From contig DATENM010000063.1 of assembly GCA_035275065.1 (NCBI GenBank), forward strand, positions 1 through 64,000: 64,000 nucleotides of DNA. Reading direction: 5' to 3'. Position 1 is the stretch's first letter, and each line of letters begins with the position of its first letter. The position numbers and the translations under genes are program-made. The DNA is from Blastocatellia bacterium (lineage in GTDB: Bacteria > Acidobacteriota > Blastocatellia > UBA7656). The notes beneath the pieces are model-generated. The model saw only the letters and a list, made by a program, of their open reading frames with translations, did not search any database and was not told the DNA's origin. Below, in pieces: positions 27,290 through 36,013 of this stretch.

Positions 27290-27553
27290 ATGTTAGGAAT
27301 ATTGGCTATCGTGGCCCTGGTCGGGGCGATCATCTGTCAGATTATCGTCGTGGTGAAGATGTTTCAGACCGCCGGCGCCGTGCAGGGCATCATCGGCCTG
27401 ATCTGCGGCCTCTGGGCGTTCATCTGGGGCTGGATGAACGCCGGCAAGGTCGGCATCAAAAACATCATGATGATCTGGACGGGGCTGATCATTTTGTACG
27501 TCATCTTCGCCATCGCCAGCGGCGGCTTCAACTACAGCTACAAGCTCGGCTAG
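27290..27553 (+). CDS. Small hypothetical membrane protein
   Basis: An 87-residue protein with three hydrophobic helices (LGILAIVALVGAIICQIIVVV; IIGLICGLWAFIWGW; MIWTGLIILYVIFAIA). A strong AAAGGAGAG site precedes the ATG. No named family recognised. It stands alone between the SDR and the ceramidase-like gene. Confidence 0.72.
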   Translation: MLGILAIVALVGAIICQIIVVVKMFQTAGAVQGIIGLICGLWAFIWGWMNAGKVGIKNIMMIWTGLIILYVIFAIASGGFNYSYKLG

Positions 27554-27663
27554 TCGCGCCGGCGTTCATTAATCATTGCGCAAAGCCGAGGCGCGAGCGT
27601 GGCCCAGCATGACCGTGCCCGCCGCGTCCCGGCTTTGTCTTTCTTGCTTAAAGGTCACCCGGT

Positions 27664-28929
27664 ATGCGAAAGCTTCGGACAGTTGTCGTCGTCTCGCTTC
27701 TCATTTTTTGCGGCGCCGCGTCAGCCCGCGCGCAAGCCAAACTTCTGGCCGGCACCGGCAAGTCGGACATCACGCCGCCCGTCGGTACGCCGCTGGCCGG
27801 TTACGGCGGGCGGCTCGGCAGACCTTCGACGGGCGTTCACGACCCGACCGAAGCGCGCGCCCTGGTCATCGACAACGGCACTGAAAAGATCGCCTTCCTC
27901 AGCGTAGACCATCTCGGCTTTGACCACGCGATGGTCGAGCGCATTCGTGAGCGGGTCAACAAAGCCACCGCCATTGCGCCCGATCACCTCTTTGTCATGT
28001 CGTCACACACGCATTCGGGCGGCGGCGCTTACCTCGAACCGTTTCCCATCCTCGCGGGCCGCTACGACGCCGCGATTCGCGATGCCTATTCAGAGCATGC
28101 CGCCCAGGCCGTCATCACTGCCAACCAGCATATGCGCGCCGCCCGCATCGCGTTCGGCGCAGGCGAAGCGCGCGGCATCTCGCGCTTCCGCTCGACCTGG
28201 CCGCCGAACGGGCCGATTGATCCGGAGGTCGGCGTCATTCGCGTTGACGCCACAGACACGGGGCGTCCGATGGCTGTGCTGATGAACTTTGCGGCGCACC
28301 CGACGGTCGTCGGCGATAAGAATTTCGAGTTCTCGGCAGATTACGTCTACTACGCCCGCCGCGCCCTGGAACAGATGATCGGCGGCGACGTGATGGCGAT
28401 CTTTGCCAACGGCGCGCAGGGAACGGTTGCGCCGCGCGCTTTTCAGGGCAAAGACGAATTCCAGCGCGCCGAAAACGTCGGCCAGATTCTCGCCGCCGAA
28501 GTCTTCAAAGTCACCTTGATGGTCGCGCTCCAAGACGCGGTTGACATCCGCCTCGTGCGCCGCGCCTTTCAGGCGCAGACCGTCCCGCCGCCGCGCGCCG
28601 CTGTGAAGATCACCTTGCCGCCGTCGTACGACACCGAAGTCTGCGGCATCAGCTTCGACAACCGCATCGCCTTTGTGACGATCCCCGGCGAGTTGAGCAG
28701 CATTCTCAATTTTCAAGTGAAAGAGCGCGGCAAGCTGCTCGGGTTTGAGAAGACCTTTCTGCTGGGGCTGACCAACGACGCGCTCGGCTATATCATCACC
28801 GAAGACGAATACCGGCACGGCACCTACGAATCATCGATCTCGCTGTTCGGCCCGGGCTGGGGAAGCTTCATCACCAACGAAGCCTTTCAAGCGCTCGAAA
28901 AACTCCGCCCCGCCGCCGGCAAACAATAA
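27664..28929 (+). CDS. Neutral/alkaline ceramidase-like secreted hydrolase
   Basis: A 421-residue protein with signal peptide MRKLRTVVVVSLLIFCGAASARAQ. It matches the N-terminal domain of neutral/alkaline non-lysosomal ceramidases: GTGKSDITPPVGTPLAGYGGR at the start, zinc-site motifs SSHTHSGGG and NFAAHPTVVG, and NGAQGTVAPR. The Ser nucleophile domain of true ceramidases is partly missing (421 residues, versus the roughly 650-760 I recall for the family), so amide hydrolysis of a different substrate is likely. Confidence 0.85.
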   Translation: MRKLRTVVVVSLLIFCGAASARAQAKLLAGTGKSDITPPVGTPLAGYGGRLGRPSTGVHDPTEARALVIDNGTEKIAFLSVDHLGFDHAMVERIRERVNKATAIAPDHLFVMSSHTHSGGGAYLEPFPILAGRYDAAIRDAYSEHAAQAVITANQHMRAARIAFGAGEARGISRFRSTWPPNGPIDPEVGVIRVDATDTGRPMAVLMNFAAHPTVVGDKNFEFSADYVYYARRALEQMIGGDVMAIFANGAQGTVAPRAFQGKDEFQRAENVGQILAAEVFKVTLMVALQDAVDIRLVRRAFQAQTVPPPRAAVKITLPPSYDTEVCGISFDNRIAFVTIPGELSSILNFQVKERGKLLGFEKTFLLGLTNDALGYIITEDEYRHGTYESSISLFGPGWGSFITNEAFQALEKLRPAAGKQ

Positions 28930-29004
28930 CCTGGGGACGCGGGCATCTTGCCCGCCGTTTCTCGTCTGCACAAGACCGGCGGGCAAGATGCCCGCGCTCC
29001 CAGG
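28930..29004. repeat. Dispersed palindromic repeat, family B, copy 1
   Basis: Inverted arms of about 28 bases (CCTGGGGACGCGGGCATC... and ...GATGCCCGCGCTCCCAGG) around GTTTCTCGTCTGCACAAGAC. It starts at the ceramidase-like gene stop and may also terminate it. A second copy is at 46039-46110. The remaining 29005-29243 holds no supported gene. Confidence 0.8.
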
Positions 29005-29243
29005 AGAAATGAGCTTCGACTCAGGATGTCGCTGCCGGCGCATTGATTAAATCCGCCGCCTTCTGTATAAAGCCATTGTCCAGTGGATTCTCAGCTTCGG
29101 AACTCCTCTAGTCAAAATCGAATGACCGGAACCGGACGTGGATCGCGCGCCGGTGTGCGCGGCCCTCGGCGCCAGGAGTGACCGACCCGGATTAGCTCTT
29201 AATCAATATCCAGGCCCATAGGCCAAGCAATGGAGGATGTACC

Positions 29244-30767
29244 GTGAAGAAAAGCAAGCTCGCTGAGTCGGCTTCGCGCGCCCGCCGCGCCGTGCGCCGG
29301 TTCGTGCAAAAGTCTGAGTTCGATGAAGAGATGAATCTCAACCTGCCGATCCCGACGCAGGTGGTTTCAAACGAAGAGTATCTGCCCTATCCGCAGACCG
29401 ACGAGCAGAAGCGCGTACAGCACAACTTGATCGGCCTGGCCGACCACAACGCCAAGCTGCTCGGCGTCACGCGCCGCCAGTTCCTGCAAACCTCGGGCGG
29501 CATGGCGACGGCCTTCATGGCGATGAATTCGGTCTTCGGCAAATTCTTCGATGTCGAGGCCAGCGAGATGATCGAGCCGGCGGCCTACGACGAGAAGTGG
29601 CCGAAGAATCAGTTCATCTTCGACATCCAGACGCACCATGTCTCGTCGGGCCGTCAGGTCTTGCCGCTGCTCGGCTATCGCAAAGTCGCCGAGCGCTGGA
29701 ACCCCGACCTCAAGGGCCACGCGCACAAGATGGAAGACCTCTACCTGGCCAACTACATCAAAGAGATTTTCCTGGACAGCGATACGCTGGTGGCGGTGAT
29801 TTCGGGCTTCCCGTCGCCGACGGACAACTCGAACATCCTGCCGCCGCCCGACATGATCGAAACGCGCGCCAAGATCAATGGCCTGGCGGCATCGCGCCGC
29901 ATCGTCTCGCACGGGCTGTTTTCGCCGGACCTCGGCGCACCCAACATGGAGAACATGCACCGGCAAGCCGAGCAGTTGAAGATCGAGGCGTGGAAGGGCT
30001 ACACCGGTCAGGGGCTCGGGCCGACGAAAGAGGGCTGGTGGCTGGACGATGAAAAGATCGCCTATCCCACCTTCGAGTACGCCCGCAAAACCGGCATCAA
30101 GCTGATCTGCGTCCACAAGGGACTGCCGCTGCCCGGCTTCAACGTCGAACACTGCAACCCGCGTGACGTGCCGAAAGCGGCGGCGGATTTCCCAGACCTG
30201 ACCTTCATCCTCTACCACTCGGGCTTCAAGGGACTCGAAAGCGCTCAGGAGATCATCAAGGCGTTCCAGACCGGCGACCTGAAGGTCACCGGCGACCCGC
30301 TGAAAGACGGCTACGTCGCGTGGGTGAGCGACATCTGCGCGGCGCGCAAGAAGAACCCGAAGATGAAGAACGTCTACATGGAGATCGGCTCGACATTTGG
30401 CATGCTGGCGATTACCAACCCGATGCTCTGCTGCCACGTCCTCGGCATGTTGATCGATGCCTTCGGCGACGACCATGTGCTGTGGGGCACCGATTCGATC
30501 TGGTGGGGCTCGCCGCAATGGCAGATCGAAGCCTTCCGCCGCATCCAGATGCCCGCGGAGCTGATGAAGCAATTCGGCTGGAAGCCGCTGACGCCAGAGA
30601 CCAAGAATAAAATCTTCGGGCTGAACGCGGCGCGTGTGTATGGGGTTGATGTGAAGGCGAAGCTGCACGCCATCCCGAATGATTACGTGACGAAGCTCAA
30701 GGCCGAGTACCGCAACGACGGCGGGCAACGGTCGAACACACAGTACGGCTGGGTCTACGGCAGCTAG
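29244..30767 (+). CDS. Amidohydrolase-family metal-dependent hydrolase
   Basis: A 507-residue protein of the amidohydrolase_2 (TIM-barrel) group. IFDIQTHHVS carries the HxH-type metal motif, KLICVHKGLPL and LTFILYHSGFKG further ligands, and VLWGTDSIWWGSPQWQIEAF the C-terminal Asp. GTG start with GGAGG 7 bases upstream. A twin-arginine-like motif (TRRQFLQTSGGMATAFMAM) lies around residues 75-95, not at the N-terminus. A single gene, convergent with the TMTC-like gene. Confidence 0.85.
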   Translation: MKKSKLAESASRARRAVRRFVQKSEFDEEMNLNLPIPTQVVSNEEYLPYPQTDEQKRVQHNLIGLADHNAKLLGVTRRQFLQTSGGMATAFMAMNSVFGKFFDVEASEMIEPAAYDEKWPKNQFIFDIQTHHVSSGRQVLPLLGYRKVAERWNPDLKGHAHKMEDLYLANYIKEIFLDSDTLVAVISGFPSPTDNSNILPPPDMIETRAKINGLAASRRIVSHGLFSPDLGAPNMENMHRQAEQLKIEAWKGYTGQGLGPTKEGWWLDDEKIAYPTFEYARKTGIKLICVHKGLPLPGFNVEHCNPRDVPKAAADFPDLTFILYHSGFKGLESAQEIIKAFQTGDLKVTGDPLKDGYVAWVSDICAARKKNPKMKNVYMEIGSTFGMLAITNPMLCCHVLGMLIDAFGDDHVLWGTDSIWWGSPQWQIEAFRRIQMPAELMKQFGWKPLTPETKNKIFGLNAARVYGVDVKAKLHAIPNDYVTKLKAEYRNDGGQRSNTQYGWVYGS

Positions 30768-30782
30768 ACCGCTGACCGTCAC

Positions 30783-32669
30783 TCAGTCGAGGTTGCGGAA
30801 CTCCGGTTCGGCGGGCGGATTGGATGGACTTGATTCGCCCGCCGAACCGCTCCGCAATTGGGCTTCGATGGCAGCGATCTCCTCCCGCACGCCCGGATGA
30901 TCGGGACCGATGATGAGTTCGGCATTCAGTTCAGTCAGCGCCGCCGTCAGGTTGCCTTGCTGCTTGAGCACCAGGCCAAGTCCATAGTGGTAGTCCGGTT
31001 CTTGTGGCTGCAACTCGATGGCATGGCCGATCATCGCCGACGCGTTTTCCAACCGCCCCAGCTTCATTTGGATCAGGCCGAGGCAGAAGTATTGCCGCAC
31101 GTTGCGTGGATAAATCTCCATGGCGCGCAGCAGGTATCGTTCCGCCTCCGCGTACTTGCCGAGCGCGTAGTAACTGTAAGCCAGGTTACAGTTCGATGAC
31201 CAGTAGAGCGGCCTGCGCTCAAGCGCCTGGAGGTACAGGCCGATGGCCTCTTCGAATTTACGCTGTTTCGCCAGGGCGCTGCCGAGATTATTGAGCGCTA
31301 GAAAATTGTTCGGCGCGATGGCGGCCCCCCTGGAGTAGAGCGAGAGGTTATCCGCCCAGTAAACCGCTTGCGTCACGGTTGCTTGATTGAGCACGCAAAC
31401 CAGGGTAAAGATGCCGAGCACCTGCAAGGCCGGCTGGCCCAAGAGCTTGGCTGAGCCGGCGACCAGGCGACGGGCGGCGACGGCCAGGAGGATGACAAAG
31501 CCGACCGAGGGCACGTACAGATAGCGGTCATGGGCCAACTCGCCATCGTAGAAGACCGCCACGTTCAATACAGGCAAGATGGGCAGCACCAGCCAGGCGA
31601 CCGCCAGGCGCACCACTGGCGTCCGCCTTGACCACTGCCACAGGAACGCGGCAGTGGCGGTCAGGGCCATCAACGGCACCAGAAAATTCCGCAGACCGGG
31701 GGCGCTGACATACGGCGTATCGTAGAAGACGCTTAAGCCCACGGGCCAGATCAGCAGCTTCACATAGAACCACAACACCGCGGGCCAGGTGAGCAGAGTC
31801 GTCGCTAGCGAGAGATGCATTGACGGGTGCGCCAACCCCTTGAGGACAACGGCGCGCACCACCAGGTAGATGACCGTCAGCGCCAGATAGGGCGCCACCC
31901 GCCTGACGGAGTCGATCAAGCGATCCTTTAAGCAAGCGACCGGCGGCGCGGCAGCAACCGACGCCGCAGCGTCGGCTCCCGCCGTCGCCCATTCGTAGGC
32001 GAGGATGAGCAGAGGCAACACCAGCGCCGTCTCTTTTGCCAGCATCGCCAGGCCATAGAACAGCAGTGAGGCCGCCCGCCAGCGCCCGGCGTGTGCCGGG
32101 CCGTCGCGCTGATTGAGATAGCAGAGAAAACTGGCAATCAGCATGCAGGCCATCAACGGCTCGGTCACTCCTGAAATCCAGGCCACCGCTTCAATGTGAA
32201 CCGGATGGAGGCCGAACAGCAGCGCCGCGATGGCCGCTGTCGTCGGCTCGCCGACCAGCCGACGCGCCAGCCTGTAGACCATAAAGGTCACGCCGAGGTG
32301 AAGCCCGACCGTCGTCAGGTGCCACCAGAAAGGATTCAGCCCAAACAGCATGCGGTTGACCAGCAGCCACAGGAGGAACAGCGGACGGTAGTAGTTGCCG
32401 ATGGGATTCGGATTTTGATGCCCCCATACATGCTCGACAAAGAAGCGCGGCGCGTAGTGCCAGGAAAGCAGTTGCGGGTTTCTGATGATCTGCTCTGTGT
32501 CATCATAGACGAACTGATAGCCGAGCGTCCCGGCATAGGCAGCAAACGTCAAGACCAGGACGAACAAGGGGAGCCAGCGGCGCCAGGTCAGCCAGTCGCG
32601 CCGCCTGGCCTTGCCGCCGCCGCCTGCTTTCATCACCTGCTGCATCAGGATACTGGCGCTGTTTGTCAT
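30783..32669 (-). CDS. TMTC-like GT-C glycosyltransferase with TPR repeats
   Basis: A 628-residue membrane protein. The N-terminal part has about nine or ten transmembrane helices, and the first periplasmic loop holds FVYDDTEQIIRNP, the Asp-Asp motif of GT-C fold (O-mannosyltransferase, TMTC-like) enzymes. The C-terminal 180 residues are TPR repeats (NNFLALNNLGSALAKQRKFEEAI; YWSSNCNLAYSYYALGKYAEA; PDYHYGLGLVLKQQGNLTAAL). It probably transfers a lipid-linked sugar to secreted proteins. The start MTNSASILMQQ at 32669 follows AAGGA. Last gene of a DHOR-lipoprotein-TMTC string. Confidence 0.83.
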   Translation of the reverse strand: MTNSASILMQQVMKAGGGGKARRRDWLTWRRWLPLFVLVLTFAAYAGTLGYQFVYDDTEQIIRNPQLLSWHYAPRFFVEHVWGHQNPNPIGNYYRPLFLLWLLVNRMLFGLNPFWWHLTTVGLHLGVTFMVYRLARRLVGEPTTAAIAALLFGLHPVHIEAVAWISGVTEPLMACMLIASFLCYLNQRDGPAHAGRWRAASLLFYGLAMLAKETALVLPLLILAYEWATAGADAAASVAAAPPVACLKDRLIDSVRRVAPYLALTVIYLVVRAVVLKGLAHPSMHLSLATTLLTWPAVLWFYVKLLIWPVGLSVFYDTPYVSAPGLRNFLVPLMALTATAAFLWQWSRRTPVVRLAVAWLVLPILPVLNVAVFYDGELAHDRYLYVPSVGFVILLAVAARRLVAGSAKLLGQPALQVLGIFTLVCVLNQATVTQAVYWADNLSLYSRGAAIAPNNFLALNNLGSALAKQRKFEEAIGLYLQALERRPLYWSSNCNLAYSYYALGKYAEAERYLLRAMEIYPRNVRQYFCLGLIQMKLGRLENASAMIGHAIELQPQEPDYHYGLGLVLKQQGNLTAALTELNAELIIGPDHPGVREEIAAIEAQLRSGSAGESSPSNPPAEPEFRNLD

Positions 32670-32724
32670 GTGCGCTTCCTTGACGCCAAAGCGAATACGC
32701 AACGCTGGCCGGGCGTCCGGGGCT

Positions 32725-33492
32725 TCACCGGAGATGGCTCATGGGCGCCGCCGGGCGCGCCGCCGGTTTTTGGCGGCCTTCGAACCAGGCGTATGCCGCC
32801 CCTGTGTAATAGAGGAATCCCACGGCTCCGGCCATCCGCTCCTGAATGACATCACCCCGCAGGCTCGGCAAGGCTTGCTGGTCTTTGGCAAGGTTGAAAA
32901 ACTCCCGCACGGGTTGAGCGGCGATCTCGTAGCCGCTGGCACGGACCAGCAAATAGGCACTATTGACTCCCGGATGCCGCCAGCCATATGGCCCCTGGCC
33001 GTGAACGATGGCCAGCAGACGCTCTCCCGGCGCGGCTTGCACCGGCTCGTGCGGCGCGGCAGAGGGCCGAGTGATCTTGTGCAGGTTGGGGGCAATGACA
33101 TGGTGCGGGTCATCGAGCTTCCACCTGGCGTATTCGCTGTTGAGCTTTGGCAGCATCCCGTTTGCCGGTTTGACCACCACGGCGAGGTCCTGCGAGCCGT
33201 CGCCATCAAAATCGCCAACGCAGAATTGCTGTGCCACCATGGTCACCGTATTCTGATACGCCACGTTGATGGCCTCTTTCACCTGCCTGAGGTTGGGCGG
33301 CGGCAACTTGACCGCTTCGACAGAGGCAGCTTGCTGAAGCGGCTGAGCCGGGGCGCTCGCCGCCTGCTCAGGTGACGGTGGCGCTGCCGCAGGCGGCTCC
33401 GGCCTAGCACATCCCAAACAGCCGGTCGCGGCAATCAGTGACGAGCCGAGTAGAATCTTTCGCATCAAGCGTCGTGCTGCGTCCTTTTTCAT
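32725..33492 (-). CDS. Putative lipoprotein with an FG-GAP-like motif
   Basis: A 255-residue protein. The N-terminal signal has a lipobox-like end (SLIAATGCLGC), then a Pro/Ala/Gln-rich linker of about 45 residues. The motif CVGDFDGDGSQDLAVVV resembles a calcium-binding FG-GAP/integrin repeat. The remainder has no family I recognise. It sits between the DHOR di-haem oxidase and the TMTC-like enzyme, 55 bases before the latter. Envelope localisation is the only solid inference. Confidence 0.72.
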   Translation of the reverse strand: MKKDAARRLMRKILLGSSLIAATGCLGCARPEPPAAAPPSPEQAASAPAQPLQQAASVEAVKLPPPNLRQVKEAINVAYQNTVTMVAQQFCVGDFDGDGSQDLAVVVKPANGMLPKLNSEYARWKLDDPHHVIAPNLHKITRPSAAPHEPVQAAPGERLLAIVHGQGPYGWRHPGVNSAYLLVRASGYEIAAQPVREFFNLAKDQQALPSLRGDVIQERMAGAVGFLYYTGAAYAWFEGRQKPAARPAAPMSHLR

Positions 33493-33657
33493 TCAGCTTC
33501 CCTCCTGCCGTGGGCTCTGTCTCCAGGTCGCCGCGCGGCGCGCTGCCCCTGGCGAGCAACGGCGTAGACGTCGATAAAATCGGCGTACCGGAGGCGGGTC
33601 AGTGGTCCTGACCCGCCTCCGGGAAAACGGCCCGGCGTCATCGAAACGGGCAGGCGG

Positions 33658-35115
33658 TCATAGCGATTTCAGGAAGGCGATGACCGCCGCTCGATCACTG
33701 TCGGGACGGTTGGGATCGAAAAAGGCGTCAAAGGAGACCTGTGCCTGATTGTGGTGACGGCGGATGGCATCCACGAAGGTGAGCGACGCCCCGTCGTGCA
33801 TCAGACGGTCGCGTGTGCGCACCCCCCAGAGCGGCGCCGTGCGCACACGGTTGGCCGGCGCCAAGCCCTGCGTGATGTCAATCGTCCCCAGGTCGTGCAG
33901 CAAGAAGTCCCCAAAGGGATGGAACTGGCGGCAACCCAGCCCCGGCGGGATCTGAAACGTATTGCCGTTGATCCATGTGCCCACCGGCTGGGTGAACAGC
34001 GTTTGCACATGGCAGACGGTGCATTTCATCTCACCAAACAGCTGAAAGCCCTTTTGAATCACCGGGTCTGGGTTCGGGCAAATCTCGCAATGCGGCGCCC
34101 GCGGCGGCGCTTTCGTCGCCCGCATGAAACGCGCAAAGCTATCGATGTCGTTCTCTTCATCTTCAATGGCGTTGTGGTTCGGCTGCGGCACGTCGTCGCA
34201 GACCGGCGTAACATCGACGCCGGGGCCGAGGCCGTCGGGATCGAGGCGATTGGTGATGCCCATCTCGTTGAGATAGGCATCGCTGGAAAACGACAGCAAG
34301 CTGGCCTGCTGGTTCTTCCAGCCGAAGCGACCGATACGAAAGACCGGATCGCCGGGCGCTTCAAGCACCTTGACCGGAATCAACGTGCCCCGCATATTCA
34401 CCGGCTGGCCATTGGCGATGTTTTGCAGATCGTTGCTGTTGACCGCCTCGACCAGGCCATCGCCAAGCAGGTTCAGCGAGGTGCGGAAGGTGGTGACAAT
34501 GTCTTCCTCAGGAACCGGTTTGTGGTTGCTGTTGACAATGTTATCGACACGCTCCTGGGCTTGCGCGTCTTTGTGATTGAAGAACGACCCGTCCGGCAGT
34601 TGGGTGAAGAGCAACTTGCCTGCCGGGCAGATCGCCCGGTCATTGATCAGCGAGCGGTCGCTGATGAAGCGTTCGGTGCCGGCATCATCTTTGATGACGA
34701 CCGTGGGATCAATGGTGGTGTTGGGGTCTGAGGTCTTGATCGCCGCCCGCAGCTCATTGACCTGGCTGATGCCGCCGGTGAGGGTGTTTTGGTGGCACTC
34801 GCGGCAAGACTGGGCATTGTAGACCGGCCCCAGCCCATCGGTGATAAAGTCTACGGCTTCAAAGGTCAGCTGGTCCTGATGGTGCGCAAAGTCGCTGACG
34901 AAATTCTGGTCAATCGACTGGTCGTCAAACCCTGTATTGGCCTCGGGAGGGCCATTTCTACCCGTTATACAGGCAGGCAAAGATTTGAGCGCCGCGTCCG
35001 AATCAACCGAGTCAGGGTTGCTGCTGACCTGCCCTCTGACGACATGCGTTCTAACCATCGGCAGAACCAGCCAGAGCGCGAAGAAGAGGAATACAGCTAT
35101 CTTCAGGATCCGCAT
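33658..35115 (-). CDS. Di-haem oxidoreductase (DHOR / DUF1111 family)
   Basis: A 485-residue secreted di-haem protein: signal peptide MRILKIAVFLFFALWLVLPMV and two haem c motifs, CRECH (about residue 118) and CTVCH (about 365). Family landmarks are GLGPVYNAQSCRECH, FGWKNQQASLLSFSSDAYLNEMGIT and the C-terminal RTAPLWGVRTRDRLMHDG. The family includes putative thiol and protein oxidases related to MauG. The start at 35115 has GAGGAG upstream; the longer frame is unsupported. First gene of its leftward string. Confidence 0.88.
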   Translation of the reverse strand: MRILKIAVFLFFALWLVLPMVRTHVVRGQVSSNPDSVDSDAALKSLPACITGRNGPPEANTGFDDQSIDQNFVSDFAHHQDQLTFEAVDFITDGLGPVYNAQSCRECHQNTLTGGISQVNELRAAIKTSDPNTTIDPTVVIKDDAGTERFISDRSLINDRAICPAGKLLFTQLPDGSFFNHKDAQAQERVDNIVNSNHKPVPEEDIVTTFRTSLNLLGDGLVEAVNSNDLQNIANGQPVNMRGTLIPVKVLEAPGDPVFRIGRFGWKNQQASLLSFSSDAYLNEMGITNRLDPDGLGPGVDVTPVCDDVPQPNHNAIEDEENDIDSFARFMRATKAPPRAPHCEICPNPDPVIQKGFQLFGEMKCTVCHVQTLFTQPVGTWINGNTFQIPPGLGCRQFHPFGDFLLHDLGTIDITQGLAPANRVRTAPLWGVRTRDRLMHDGASLTFVDAIRRHHNQAQVSFDAFFDPNRPDSDRAAVIAFLKSL

Positions 35116-35723
35116 GGGGCATCTCCTCTTGGGTATCTTGGAATACACTTCATCCAAGACAAGCTTGGGTGACTTGCCAAAACTGGGTGATGGTTGCGCG
35201 TTGTACCCGAAAACCCTGGTTTGCTCGCTCCCTCTCACGACTCAACGTGCCAGGTCATCTAAGGTGAAGATTGACAACTTTGGCTGATTCAGAAATAGCC
35301 GTGACCGAGGATGCTGAGGGCCGTGCAATCTATATACCAATCAGGATCGCTGAGATGCCTGAAGCTATGTGACTGGTTTATGAGATTTAAATTTGATTAT
35401 GTCAAAAAACAAAGGATGGAAATTTATAATCGCTGGGACGGATTTGCAATAAAGAATGCAAGTATGGTTACATACGCTGATTCGTCGCAACGGTGATGAG
35501 ATTGCCAGGCTCAGGCAAGCGCCGCGCCCGCGCTTGCCGATGCGCCGGGCTCGCTTTATCCGCACGCTTTTGTCGTCCCTTCCCTCATTTTTTCAAACCG
35601 CCGCCGCACTGGCCGCGTCATAAGCATGAACGGTTCTCCCACCATTACCTCAACTCAAACCGACGCTCCCACAGGCCGCAAGCTGCCGAGGGACGCGTGT
35701 GCTCGAAATCGAAAGGAGAAGCT
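35116..35723. other. Long intergenic region, no supported gene
   Basis: About 600 bases between the divergent DHOR gene and the small Cys-rich gene. Bases 35330-35480 are noticeably AT-rich compared with the rest. No RNA gene, coding frame with a ribosome-binding site, or repeat was recognised. Promoters for both flanking genes presumably lie here. Confidence 0.5.
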
Positions 35724-35942
35724 ATGCGCAGAGGGTTATTGATCGTGGTGCTGCTGGTATTCGGTGTGGGGATGATTGCTTCGACCGAAGCCTCGCCTGA
35801 TGGTCGTCCGTGTGTGCAACATTGTCGCGAAGCGTTCCGCGAGGCGAGCCGGTTCTGCCAGCACCTGCCGCCCGGAGAGCGACGCGAGTGCGAACGCCAC
35901 GCTCATGAACGGCTTGAAAACTGCCTGCGAAACTGTCACTGA
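35724..35942 (+). CDS. Small secreted Cys-rich protein
   Basis: A 72-residue protein with signal peptide MRRGLLIVVLLVFGVGMIASTEA. The mature part of about 48 residues has six cysteines in a symmetric pattern: Cx3C, then C, C, then Cx3C (CVQHC...FCQHL...RECERH...CLRNC), with several His and many Arg/Glu. This suggests a disulfide-stapled helical hairpin or a metal-binding peptide. AAAGGAG precedes the ATG. No family recognised. Followed by a strong hairpin. Confidence 0.75.
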   Translation: MRRGLLIVVLLVFGVGMIASTEASPDGRPCVQHCREAFREASRFCQHLPPGERRECERHAHERLENCLRNCH

Positions 35943-35951
35943 AACGACGTT

Positions 35952-35986
35952 GGGGCCTGCCGCTCCGCGAAGGAGCGGCAGGCCCC
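35952..35986. terminator. Bidirectional hairpin between convergent genes
   Basis: Perfect 15-bp stem GGGGCCTGCCGCTCC / GGAGCGGCAGGCCCC with a 5-base loop, located 9 bases after the Cys-rich gene and 27 bases after the end of the convergent subtilase gene. No long T-run on either side. Confidence 0.6.
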
Positions 35987-36013
35987 GACAATTCGTCACT
36001 ATAATTCGGATCA

